22,185 nt of DNA from a virus: the IMG/VR virus record IMGVR_UViG_3300009443_000037, positions 1-22,185 of that record; one strand, written 5' to 3'. Each line of letters starts with the position of its first letter. The first letter of the stretch is position 1. Position numbers and translations under genes: made by a program. This document shows positions 16,152-22,154 of this stretch, in pieces. The notes under the pieces were generated by a model. It worked only from the letters and a program-made list of their open reading frames with translations. It had not been told where the DNA came from and did not search any database.

Positions 16152-16576
16152 GAGCAGTAAAACTATTAATAGAGAGATATTCACATGGGGAAAAGCAAAC
16201 CATAGGCAGTTTATTTGGTTTATCTGACTTTAACCACGTTCTTTTTAAATGTGATACACTAGAGTTGACATGGAAAGAAAACAAGACAAACATAAGTTGT
16301 ATTCCAACAGGGGAGTATATAGTAAAAAAGAGATACTCAAAGAAATTCAAAAACCATCTCCATATTACAGAGGTTATTGGGCGAACTCATATATTAATAC
16401 ACTCGGGTAATTTCTATACAGATATTTTAGGATGTGTTTTAGTGGGTAAATTAGGTTACGTAAACAAAGACGATATAATAGATGTGTCAAGCTCTAAAAA
16501 GACGTTAAAAAACCTTATCAACAGCTTAGAGTTTGATTCTAACGGAGAGATGCCTTTAGAAATAATTAATATATAA
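16148..16576 (+). CDS. DUF5675 family protein, endolysin candidate
   Basis: A 142-residue protein that matches what I know of DUF5675: T-I-G-x-L near residue 18, DTLELTWKENKTNISCIPTG (36-55), YSKKF, ITEVIGRTHILIHSGN (73-88) and the Gly-Cys block ILGCVLVG (93-100). The H85-S-G-N...G-C96 layout recalls L,D-transpeptidase-type active sites, but catalysis is not established to my knowledge. It occurs in phage lysis regions and no other endolysin is seen here, so a cell-wall role is inferred. The start is TTG 16148, overlapping the previous TGA (TTGA); no upstream start is possible because TAA lies at 16142. A terminator follows. Confidence 0.65.
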   Translation: MRAVKLLIERYSHGEKQTIGSLFGLSDFNHVLFKCDTLELTWKENKTNISCIPTGEYIVKKRYSKKFKNHLHITEVIGRTHILIHSGNFYTDILGCVLVGKLGYVNKDDIIDVSSSKKTLKNLINSLEFDSNGEMPLEIINI

Positions 16577-16578
16577 AA

Positions 16579-16610
16579 AAAAACACACATTTTAGACTAT
16601 GCGTGTTTTT
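16579..16610 (+). terminator. Rho-independent terminator after the DUF5675 gene
   Basis: AAAAACACAC (16579-16588) pairs with GCGTGTTTTT (16601-16610) with one A-C mismatch and two more A-T pairs inside, around a short loop, and ends in five T. The A run before it makes it potentially bidirectional. Confidence 0.75.
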
Positions 16611-16633
16611 AAGAATTTTAGTAAAAAATCAAC

Positions 16634-16659
16634 CTAGTTTTATCGAACTAGATATCTAG
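16634..16659. promoter_or_regulatory. CTAG-containing inverted repeats, possible operator
   Basis: Within 26 bases there are three CTAG tetranucleotides: CTAGTT (16634-16639) pairs with AACTAG (16646-16651), and CTAGATATCTAG (16648-16659) is a perfect 12-base palindrome. They lie between the terminator and the lipoprotein gene, 32 bases before its ATG. An operator or alternative hairpins are possible. No clear -33/-7 pair was seen nearby. Confidence 0.35.
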
Positions 16660-16690
16660 AATTATTAATCACGGCTAAGATAATATAATT

Positions 16691-17140
16691 ATGAGATACT
16701 ACAAAGTTTTTTTAATACTTTTATTTATCTCTTGTAAATCTACAGAGTCTACAAACAATAACAAGCTAGACGTAGATAGAAAAACAATAGACAAAACTGT
16801 TACGGTTCAGAAATTAGACAGAGTTTCATTTTCTTTTGATGAGATTACAGTAGTTGCACACGATCCAAAACTAGAAACTACTATAACTGATTCTAACGGC
16901 ATTAAAAATACTTTTAAAAACGTTAAGACTATCACTATCAAAAAGCAAAAGAAAGACAGCGTAGTGCAATCTAATGAGGTTAAAAAGGATATAGACGAAC
17001 ATTTAAAAGACAAATCTATAATAAGAACTAAAGATAAGTCTATTTCTGATGCTAATAATTACAAGTGGATATTTATAGCGATAGCCTTTATAGTTTTATT
17101 TATGCTTATTGGTTACTTAGTTTTTAAATTCAAGAGATAA
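16691..17140 (+). CDS. Lipoprotein with C-terminal membrane anchor, putative unimolecular spanin
   Basis: A 149-residue protein that starts with a short lipoprotein signal (MRYYKVFLILLFISCKST; lipobox FISC, Cys15) and ends with a membrane segment at about 126-146 (WIFIAIAFIVLFMLIGYLVF) followed by FKFKR. Between them is a Thr/Lys/Asp-rich, partly beta-like periplasmic region (VSFSFDEITVVAHD; TITIKKQKKD). An outer-membrane lipid anchor plus a C-terminal inner-membrane anchor in one small protein is the topology of unimolecular spanins such as T1 gp11, which fuse the membranes in the last lysis step. It follows the holin and endolysin candidates. Its 3' end overlaps the convergent ninG frame by 28 bases. 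Confidence 0.6.
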   Translation: MRYYKVFLILLFISCKSTESTNNNKLDVDRKTIDKTVTVQKLDRVSFSFDEITVVAHDPKLETTITDSNGIKNTFKNVKTITIKKQKKDSVVQSNEVKKDIDEHLKDKSIIRTKDKSISDANNYKWIFIAIAFIVLFMLIGYLVFKFKR

Positions 17141-17757
17141 ACGCAAAACTCATCAGAATAAACAGCTAACTCTTTGTTTATTTTATTCCTAATTATTATC
17201 CTATTATCTAAAGAGTAGTTTAAATCTGCTTTCTTTAATCTTAGAACTATTTTTTTAGCCTTGTAGTAAAGTTCTTTGTATTCCGAATTACTTATATCTA
17301 AAGCAGGTGTTTTTCTTAGCTCGCTTATAAAGTTCATGTAGTCTTGACCGTATTCTTCAACAACACCCTCTCTTAGTAGTCCATCATCATTTTGAAAGTG
17401 GTTAGACCTTGCGCATTGCCTGTGTATATTGTGTAGGTTGTATCTTATTGTTTGGTTTCCACCTCTTGCAAATACATGACCTGCGTGCATTTGCCCTCCT
17501 GTTTTTCTAGCTAAACAAAACAAATCTTTATCTATTAGCCTAACTATTTTATTTATCTCGTCTTGAAACTTGCTTTTCCAATTAGTTAACTTCTCTCTAA
17601 GTTGTTTCTTTTCTGCTTTCCACTCTTTAGCCTTTTTGTCTTTTAGCTTTTCTTGTGATAGCTTATAACCGCAATATGGAGAACACCAAGACACCAAAGA
17701 ATTGAACTGCTCAAATTCAGTATTGCAAACTTTACATTTTTTCTTTTTAGGTTTCAT
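17113..17757 (-). CDS. ninG: NinG-like recombination protein
   Basis: A 214-residue protein of the lambda NinG (Rap) type, zinc-binding proteins that act on recombination/branched DNA. Visible features: an N-terminal zinc ribbon (C8-KV-C11 and C25-SPY-C29), a Lys/Glu-rich coiled coil (about 33-65), IVRLIDKDLFC, then AGHVFARGGNQTIRYNLHN (92-110), IHRQCARSN and YGQDYMNFIS. Lambda-type members usually have CxxC pairs where C81 (CLAR) and C115 (CARS) stand alone here; Bacteroidetes phage versions I recall share this change. I choose ATG 17757; the frame extends to a TTG at 17787, which adds a hydrophobic, unlikely start. Last gene of the minus-strand block. Confidence 0.8.
   Translation of the reverse strand: MKPKKKKCKVCNTEFEQFNSLVSWCSPYCGYKLSQEKLKDKKAKEWKAEKKQLREKLTNWKSKFQDEINKIVRLIDKDLFCLARKTGGQMHAGHVFARGGNQTIRYNLHNIHRQCARSNHFQNDDGLLREGVVEEYGQDYMNFISELRKTPALDISNSEYKELYYKAKKIVLRLKKADLNYSLDNRIIIRNKINKELAVYSDEFCVYLLNLKTK
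17155..17187 (+). terminator. Possible terminator of the plus-strand block inside the ninG 3' region
   Basis: AATAAAC (17157-17163) pairs with GTTTATT (17176-17182), extended by A-T and G-T pairs on both sides, followed by TTATT. It lies 15 bases after the spanin stop. The stem is AT-rich, so termination would be weak; it could also serve read-through in the opposite direction. Confidence 0.3.
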
Positions 17758-17771
17758 AGTAACGTATAAGA

Positions 17772-17783
17772 TTTTGTACAAAA
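17772..17783. promoter_or_regulatory. Palindrome TTTTGTACAAAA upstream of ninG
   Basis: A perfect 12-base palindrome lies 15-26 bases before the chosen ninG start in the 54-base gap after the DUF1367 gene. On the minus strand a TTG and TATACGTT flank it loosely like promoter boxes. It could be an operator or part of a weak internal promoter. Confidence 0.3.
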
Positions 17784-17811
17784 ACAACCTATTTGTATTT
17801 TATATTGAACA

Positions 17812-18225
17812 TTAAAAATGTTGTTCTATCTGTTCTTTTACTGATTCCTTATCAAAGTTAAAATACTTTTCTATACTATCCAACATTGCGGAGTAAAGTT
17901 CTGAGAACTCTAACTCGCTCATCTTGGCAAATGATATGCTTTTAGGCTCTGTTATCTCTTCTCCGTGTATAGTTATCCTTTTAGTATAGTAACCACTAGC
18001 AACCGTTAAATCTCTTCTTAGTTGATTTATATTGTTGTAGTGTTCTTGATTGTCATATACTAAATTAATCAATGCGAAAAACTTTCTGTGAAACTTTATA
18101 TTTCTGGGTTGTGTTATCTTGCATTTAACCTCTTTGAGAGGCTTAATCTTCTTTGCTTTTTCAAGGTCTGAGTCATAAGCCAATTTAAAAGAGTTATCAA
18201 ACTGTTTAATTAGTGTTAGCTCCAT
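17812..18225 (-). CDS. DUF1367 family phage protein
   Basis: A 137-residue protein with the DUF1367 pattern: MELTLIKQFDNSFKLAYDSD, then ITQPRNIKFHRKFFALINLV, the region QLRRDLTVASGYY, and KSISFAKMSELEFSELYSAM near the C-terminus. DUF1367 genes occur in the recombination/nin-type regions of temperate phages, often near NinB or NinG genes; the biochemical role is not known to me, though a nucleic-acid function is usually assumed. It lies 23 bases after the 75-aa gene and before ninG in one minus-strand operon. Confidence 0.75.
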   Translation of the reverse strand: MELTLIKQFDNSFKLAYDSDLEKAKKIKPLKEVKCKITQPRNIKFHRKFFALINLVYDNQEHYNNINQLRRDLTVASGYYTKRITIHGEEITEPKSISFAKMSELEFSELYSAMLDSIEKYFNFDKESVKEQIEQHF

Positions 18226-18248
18226 CTGTTAAGGTTTTACGTTTTTCT

Positions 18249-18476
18249 TTACAAATCAAATCCCTTTGATAACAAAATGTACGTATCGTTATCATAAAGC
18301 TTTATAGCTCTAACTATTATTATGCTATTTGTTTTCATTCTATCCTTTTCAACTTTTGTAAACTCAGAACCTAAATCTACGTTGTCAGCGTCTAGCCTTA
18401 ATAGTGCGTCTGTGGTTTCTCTATTGCTTAGTTTTAGGTCTACTATTTCTTGTATTCTTTCTCTAATGTTTTCCAT
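18249..18476 (-). CDS. Small protein of unknown function
   Basis: A 75-residue protein starting MENIRERIQEIVDLKLSNRE, with a helical first half (TTDALLRLDADN) and a C-terminal strand pair (IIIVRAIKL, TYILLSKGF). No recognised domain, signal or membrane segment. It is the first gene after the 100-base gap that holds the phased direct repeats, so its transcript probably starts there and continues through DUF1367 and ninG. Confidence 0.6.
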   Translation of the reverse strand: MENIRERIQEIVDLKLSNRETTDALLRLDADNVDLGSEFTKVEKDRMKTNSIIIVRAIKLYDNDTYILLSKGFDL

Positions 18477-18491
18477 TTTTTTTGTTTTTAG

Positions 18492-18555
18492 TTATACGTT
18501 CTTACATATAAAATAGCTTATTAACTATAAATTATACGCAACAACATATAAAATA
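18492..18555. repeat. Direct repeats, 40-bp period, in the leader of the DUF1367-ninG operon
   Basis: Two 24-base units, 18492-18515 and 18532-18555, share TTATACG at one end and ACATATAAAATA at the other, with a 5-base variable centre: 19 of 24 identical and spaced exactly 40 bases apart. They fill most of the 100-base gap between two minus-strand genes. They may be regulator binding sites or iteron-like sequences; a palindrome follows at 18561. Confidence 0.6.
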
Positions 18556-18560
18556 TTGTG

Positions 18561-18570
18561 TATCGCGATA
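18561..18570. promoter_or_regulatory. Palindrome TATCGCGATA
   Basis: A perfect 10-base palindrome beside the direct repeats, overlapping a second inverted repeat ATCGC (18562-18566) / GCGAT (18572-18576). It lies just after the phosphoesterase stop, so it could be a small hairpin or an operator. CpG-rich sequence here contrasts with the AT-rich surroundings. Confidence 0.35.
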
Positions 18571-18576
18571 TGCGAT

Positions 18577-19794
18577 TTATCTATTTATAAAAATTGGTAG
18601 TATTGTATTATCTACTCCTGTGAAACTTTCTATTACAAACCCTCTTCTACCTTTTTTAAAGTTGTTTTGTACCCATTGAGAGCTTGGAGATGCAGCAGGA
18701 TAGTTGTAATAATCAAAATCATCTGATCCAGCCATATCTAAAATTAATTGGTGTGAATCTCCTTTTTTAAATATAATCCTTTTAGCTTGACCGTATAAAT
18801 TATGATGTTTGATATATTGGTCTATCTTTTCTACTTGTTTAGAATCTAGTTGAGGTTTAAAACCAAACTTTAAAGTACTATCATCTTTACCATGTGAGAT
18901 TAAAAACAAGATACCGTTAACAATGTAGTGACTAATAAAATTAACGTGGTTTGTTATCTCTACGTTTTTATACTTTAACTCTGCGTATGTTTTAAACTGT
19001 TGATTAAGTAAGTAGCCAAAGTCTCCAGCGTGGTTATCATTGCAAACGTTATTAAATACTATTTTATTGTAATACTTTACTAATCCATCTAAGATAATAG
19101 ATTTAAACTCAAAAGCACAATCAAATGCTTCTTTATTTGTCATGTTCTGAGGTAGTTTATGCCCTCCACGGGTTGTTAAAGCGTTGAATCCGTCTAGTAA
19201 ATCTCCTAAATCATCAACAACTAATATATCAGACTTTCTATTAGATAGGGTTTTATTTACAATAAGTTTAGCAGTTTCTAAAATAGAGTCTCTGTTCCAT
19301 AACTCAGCATACATACTATTCTTATTCTTATTAGTGTCTAAGCCTACGTGTACATCTGTGAATGTGATAGTATCAAAGTCAGATTCTGTGTTTGTTAGAG
19401 GCTTTAGTTTAAGTTTAACAGGCTTTACGTGTTTTTTAATAATTGCAGTAAAATCTACTTCATCTTTTGGGCTATCCTTTTTAGGTTTGTATTGGATCCA
19501 TTGTTGCCCTGTTGTTTTTGATGTAGATATTTTAACTATCTCGAAATTATCAGGAATTTCTATTGGTTTACTTTGTAGCTTTTCAATCGTAGAAACTATC
19601 TCTCCATCTTTGTCAAGTCTTTTTTGTGTCTCTACAAAAGAACGGTCATTAGTTTGTAGCCTTAAAATTCTTAATTCTTCAATTTTTTGTTCATCTAAAT
19701 AATACCTATTCTGTTTTCTTCCTGGAGCGTCTTCTTTGGGTTTAAATCCTAGTATAACCGCTTCTTCTTTGTTTAACCATTTATATTTTTTCAT
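18577..19794 (-). CDS. Calcineurin-like metallophosphoesterase
   Basis: A 405-residue protein with the metallophosphoesterase metal-binding motifs in order: D147-V-H149 in TFTDVHVG, G197-D198-L-L-D201 in VVDDLGDLLDG, N254-H255 in CNDNHAG, H301 in LISHGKD, and GDSH (345-348). The usual GNHD is DNHA here (G and D replaced). Residues 1-130 are a separate, charged region beginning KYKWLNKEEAVILGFKP, possibly DNA-binding. Proteins of this kind are common in Bacteroidetes phages and may be nucleases or nucleotide phosphatases; the substrate cannot be read. Context (Rad52-type, SSB-like, NinG) favours DNA processing. Confidence 0.75.
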   Translation of the reverse strand: MKKYKWLNKEEAVILGFKPKEDAPGRKQNRYYLDEQKIEELRILRLQTNDRSFVETQKRLDKDGEIVSTIEKLQSKPIEIPDNFEIVKISTSKTTGQQWIQYKPKKDSPKDEVDFTAIIKKHVKPVKLKLKPLTNTESDFDTITFTDVHVGLDTNKNKNSMYAELWNRDSILETAKLIVNKTLSNRKSDILVVDDLGDLLDGFNALTTRGGHKLPQNMTNKEAFDCAFEFKSIILDGLVKYYNKIVFNNVCNDNHAGDFGYLLNQQFKTYAELKYKNVEITNHVNFISHYIVNGILFLISHGKDDSTLKFGFKPQLDSKQVEKIDQYIKHHNLYGQAKRIIFKKGDSHQLILDMAGSDDFDYYNYPAASPSSQWVQNNFKKGRRGFVIESFTGVDNTILPIFINR

Positions 19795-19823
19795 AAGATA
19801 TTATTTATAGTTTAAATTAATTA

Positions 19824-19879
19824 ACCCTCCCTTGTTTATAATCTACACAACGACGTTAAAATTATTAGTTTGGGAGGGT
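19824..19879. repeat. GC-rich inverted repeat with 40-nt loop in the minus-strand operon
   Basis: ACCCTCCC (19824-19831) and GGGAGGGT (19872-19879) are perfect complements 40 bases apart, and TTAA-type flanks allow the stem to extend past a bulge. The loop holds AACG-A-CGTT (19849-19857). It fills the gap between the DUF3127 stop and the phosphoesterase start. There is no T run on the minus strand, so a simple terminator is unlikely; an operator pair or mRNA structure is more plausible. Confidence 0.5.
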
Positions 19880-19891
19880 GTTAGTTAAATT

Positions 19892-20233
19892 TTAGAATGG
19901 CAAATCTGCTGATCCATCTTCGTAAGCTGTTAATTCAGGTGCAGCTTGTGTTTCAAAACTTGCTCCAGGTGCATCTGTATTAGCCTCTATCCTCCATCCT
20001 TGTAGACTTACGTAGTATTTACCTTTGTATTCATTACCTCTAATATTAATAGATACAGTAACACTATCTCCAATATTCCAAGAGTCTAATAAACTTGTCT
20101 TGTCTTTAAAGAAGTCCATAGCTATGTCTTGTGGATATTGCTCATCGGTTGTTATTACTAATTGTCTTTTTGTAAACCCACTATCAAAAGTTTGAGTTTC
20201 TGCTTTTAATTTAATTTTTCCTTTAATCTCCAT
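19892..20233 (-). CDS. DUF3127 SSB-like protein
   Basis: A 113-residue protein of the DUF3127 type found in Bacteroidetes and their phages. Seen: MEIKGKIKLK, FTKRQLVITTDEQYPQDIAM, a DK-containing helix, VTVSINIRGNEYKGKYYVS and LQGWRIE, an OB-fold-like strand order. It ends in an acidic tail with DLPF, like the protein-interaction tip of single-stranded DNA-binding proteins. A role in binding ssDNA is inferred from this tail and from the Rad52-type gene three genes upstream. I choose ATG 20233; the frame extends to TTG 20284, but that would overlap the 57-residue gene upstream and add low-complexity residues. Confidence 0.8.
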   Translation of the reverse strand: MEIKGKIKLKAETQTFDSGFTKRQLVITTDEQYPQDIAMDFFKDKTSLLDSWNIGDSVTVSINIRGNEYKGKYYVSLQGWRIEANTDAPGASFETQAAPELTAYEDGSADLPF

Positions 20234-20276
20234 TTGTTTATATTTATTATTGTTATTTATTTTAACTAATTCTTTT

Positions 20277-20450
20277 TTAATCAAATTGCTTTATTTCTCT
20301 TTCAACCATGTTCCAATACATAGCGGCTTCTCTAACACCGTTAGCACTCAAATACTTCCTTATTTCCAATGTACAAGCTAGTGCCATTTCTTTGCTTCCA
20401 AAGGTTTCTATCAACCCTACTGCTCTTTGTTTAGGTGTATCTCTTATCAT
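20277..20450 (-). CDS. Small 57-residue protein between the 81-aa and DUF3127 genes
   Basis: An ATG at 20450 opens a 57-residue frame, MIRDTPKQRAVGLIETFGSK, ending YWNMVEREIKQFD and TAA at 20277-20279. It starts two bases after the stop of the 81-residue gene, which fits the tight spacing of this operon. The TPKQRAxxLIxxF start and YWxxVxxEI end recall small helical proteins frequent in Bacteroidetes phages, of unknown function. Without it, the region would be a 219-base gap in an otherwise compact operon. Confidence 0.65.
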   Translation of the reverse strand: MIRDTPKQRAVGLIETFGSKEMALACTLEIRKYLSANGVREAAMYWNMVEREIKQFD

Positions 20451-20452
20451 AT

Positions 20453-20698
20453 TTATTTATTTCTAATTATTTCTTTATAATTCTCTCTTGCTTTCTTTAA
20501 ATCTTTGTAGTCCTTGTTTAGTTTGTTATAAATAGGGTCATCTTTAAAGTTATCTTTGTAGTCGTCTGGCTCTGCACTCCAATCTTTTATAATTTCTTTG
20601 TTAGGCTTTTGGAATCTCTCAAAAAACTCTAACTCTGTTAGTGGGTCTGTTAGTATTACGTAGTTCATACGCTCGTATTCTCTTTTACTTGCTCCCAT
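20453..20698 (-). CDS. Small acidic/charged protein of unknown function
   Basis: An 81-residue, highly charged protein starting MGASKREYERMNYVILTDP. The middle has FFERFQKPNKE and the C-terminus is a Lys/Asp-rich helix (KLNKDYKDLKKARENYKEI). No recognised domain. It overlaps the end of the Rad52-type gene by 14 bases and is two bases from the next gene, so translation is probably coupled with the recombination genes. A second possible start, ATG 20665 (MNYVILTDP), would remove the overlap. Confidence 0.6.
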   Translation of the reverse strand: MGASKREYERMNYVILTDPLTELEFFERFQKPNKEIIKDWSAEPDDYKDNFKDDPIYNKLNKDYKDLKKARENYKEIIRNK

Positions 20699-21293
20699 CA
20701 GTAAACGCTTTTGTTAACTTTATTGCTTTTACCTGAATCTCTGTTAAATCGTAAGTGTCTAAAACTGTTTGTAATTGAGTTTTATTAAACTTCTGTAAGG
20801 CTGTGTTAAATTTATCCTCCTCTAATTTAGGTTTATTCCCTTTATGTATATTATTACAATACTCGTTTACATCCCAAATTTGTTTACCGTTCTGAGCAGG
20901 AAAAAACTTATTATTCTTTTGAATTACTTCTTTAATTTTAATAATCTTTAAAGAGTATAAAAACCTACCAACTCCCCACATAACAGCAGCTCTTTTAAAA
21001 GCGTCGCTTGCCTCTCCTTTTTGTTTTTCTACCTGACTTTCAGTACCGCAATCAGATTTCCAAATCCAACCTGTATAACCAGAAAGGTCTGTGTGTAATA
21101 TACCTATACTTGCAAATAAATTTCCTTTATGTTCTTCATACTTTACTTGCCAATTACAAGCACCTACAACATCGTCTAATAAATCTTGAACATCTCTAGC
21201 ATCAATATAAGCTACACAAGTACAACCGTATTGGTTAGTGCTTTGAACCCTCCACTTAAAGGGCAATTCTTTTTTTAGTTCTTCTAAATTCAT
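20685..21293 (-). CDS. Rad52/Rad22-family single-strand annealing protein (Sak-type)
   Basis: A 202-residue protein with clear Rad52-family features: LPFKWRVQSTNQYG (10-23), AYIDARDVQDLLDDVVG (28-44), NWQVKY, NLFASIGI, WIWKSDCGTES (76-86) and the strongest block EKQKGEASDAFKRAAVMWGV (89-108) followed by GRFLYSL. Phage members anneal complementary single strands in recombination-dependent replication and repair. Residues from about 150 are a variable C-terminal tail. Neighbouring DUF3127 (SSB-like), metallophosphoesterase and NinG genes fit a recombination module. No partner exonuclease of the RecE/lambda-exo type is visible in the window. Confidence 0.9.
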   Translation of the reverse strand: MNLEELKKELPFKWRVQSTNQYGCTCVAYIDARDVQDLLDDVVGACNWQVKYEEHKGNLFASIGILHTDLSGYTGWIWKSDCGTESQVEKQKGEASDAFKRAAVMWGVGRFLYSLKIIKIKEVIQKNNKFFPAQNGKQIWDVNEYCNNIHKGNKPKLEEDKFNTALQKFNKTQLQTVLDTYDLTEIQVKAIKLTKAFTDGSK

Positions 21294-21304
21294 GGTTAAT
21301 AATT

Positions 21305-21568
21305 TTAAATATAGTTTTTAATCTTCTCGTATTCTCTTTTAATAATATCCTCGTAAAAAATTATAGCCTTATTGATGTAATCTAAGTTCTGTTTAATTGG
21401 CTTTGTGGCATTGTCTCCGTTCTTTACTTGGAATAAGAATGAGGGAGATCTTTTTAACTTATCTGCTACCTCTCTGTGTGCTCCTTTGAATACTCCGCAA
21501 GCGTTGTAAATATCTTTTAAGTATTCTCTTCTGTTTTCTAACTGTTCTTTAATTTCTGTTTTATCCAT
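21305..21568 (-). CDS. Small protein with possible helix-turn-helix
   Basis: An 87-residue, mainly helical protein. Residues about 30-52 (HREVADKLKRSPSFLFQVKN) look like a helix-turn-helix of the Cro/C1 kind: a helix with V-A-x-x-L, a turn and a recognition-like helix SPSFLFQVKNG. The rest is charged coiled coil (YINKAIIFYEDIIKREYEKI). It could be a phage regulator, but the match is by eye and no standard repressor features lie beyond it. Spacing to the flanking genes is 6 and 11 bases. Confidence 0.55.
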   Translation of the reverse strand: MDKTEIKEQLENRREYLKDIYNACGVFKGAHREVADKLKRSPSFLFQVKNGDNATKPIKQNLDYINKAIIFYEDIIKREYEKIKNYI

Positions 21569-21574
21569 AATTTA

Positions 21575-21886
21575 TTAATATATTTTATTCATACAATCTA
21601 ATTTATCTTTCCACTCTTTAGTAGTTAATGGCTCTTCATTATCTTCTGCCTCTACTAAGTCGTTTTTAAAATACTCTAGTCTATCTATAATACTTTTTAC
21701 TTGCTCAGTACTTAAATATACTTTTTGATTAACAATAAACAACTCACAAATAAAAGTAAAGTCATCATTTAGTCTAGCATCTAAATAAATAGTTACATCG
21801 TCTAACTTTGCAGTTGTTTTAAATACATCATAACTATAGTTAGCGTATGTAAGTATTTCGTTTAAATCTTTTTTGTTTATTTCCAT
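21575..21886 (-). CDS. Small acidic protein of unknown function
   Basis: A 103-residue acidic protein starting MEINKKDLNEILTYANYSYD. The centre has alternating strands (VTIYLDARLNDDFTFICELF, VNQKVYLS) and then a helix (EQVKSIIDRLEYFKNDLVEA), with an acidic end. No domain recognised. It lies two bases after the first gene of the block and six before the next, clearly in the same operon as the recombination genes. Confidence 0.6.
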   Translation of the reverse strand: MEINKKDLNEILTYANYSYDVFKTTAKLDDVTIYLDARLNDDFTFICELFIVNQKVYLSTEQVKSIIDRLEYFKNDLVEAEDNEEPLTTKEWKDKLDCMNKIY

Positions 21887-21888
21887 GA

Positions 21889-22101
21889 TTACTTAATTAT
21901 ATCGTTAATTTTCTCTCCTAAAGCTCCTATACTTGTTTTTCTAATCTCTGACCTTGTTTCGTTACCAAACATCTCTCCAGCGCTTAAACTTATCAGATAA
22001 CCACTTTCTACTTTATCCTCTTCAAAGTTATACCAGTAAACAATTTCTTTTAAGTCTCTAAACTCATCTCCTGACGTATTAGTGTAGTATGTTGTTTTCA
22101 T
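21889..22101 (-). CDS. First gene of the visible minus-strand operon, unknown function
   Basis: I choose ATG 22101, giving 70 residues that begin MKTTYYTNTSGDEFRDLKEI, with WYNFEEDKVESGYLISLS and a C-terminal helix ending EKINDIIK. The frame is open further up to ATG 22146 and GTG 22152, but those 15-17 extra codons would run over the best promoter candidate of the region (-7 box at 22124-22131), so a leader there is more likely. No domain recognised. Confidence 0.6.
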   Translation of the reverse strand: MKTTYYTNTSGDEFRDLKEIVYWYNFEEDKVESGYLISLSAGEMFGNETRSEIRKTSIGALGEKINDIIK

Positions 22102-22123
22102 AATATCTGTTTTAATGTTTTGA

Positions 22124-22154
22124 CAAATATATAACCTTTCAATCATTCCCACAA
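22124..22154 (-). promoter_or_regulatory. Bacteroidetes-type promoter for the early/recombination operon
   Basis: Read on the minus strand, TTG (22154-22152), a 20-base spacer and TATATTTG (22131-22124) match the Bacteroidetes -33/-7 consensus, including an exact TAnnTTTG. The predicted transcript starts about 20 bases before ATG 22101. It would drive the compact gene series down to about 19.9 kb or further. Confidence 0.55.

Noticed and set aside
18492-18555. CRISPR-like repeat
   Set aside because: Only two imperfect units with a 16-base gap and no further copies; this does not meet the form of a CRISPR array.
19184-19702. 172-codon plus-strand open frame inside the metallophosphoesterase gene
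   Set aside because: The minus-strand gene has the full set of metal-binding motifs here; the plus frame is a hydrophobic, Ser-rich shadow.
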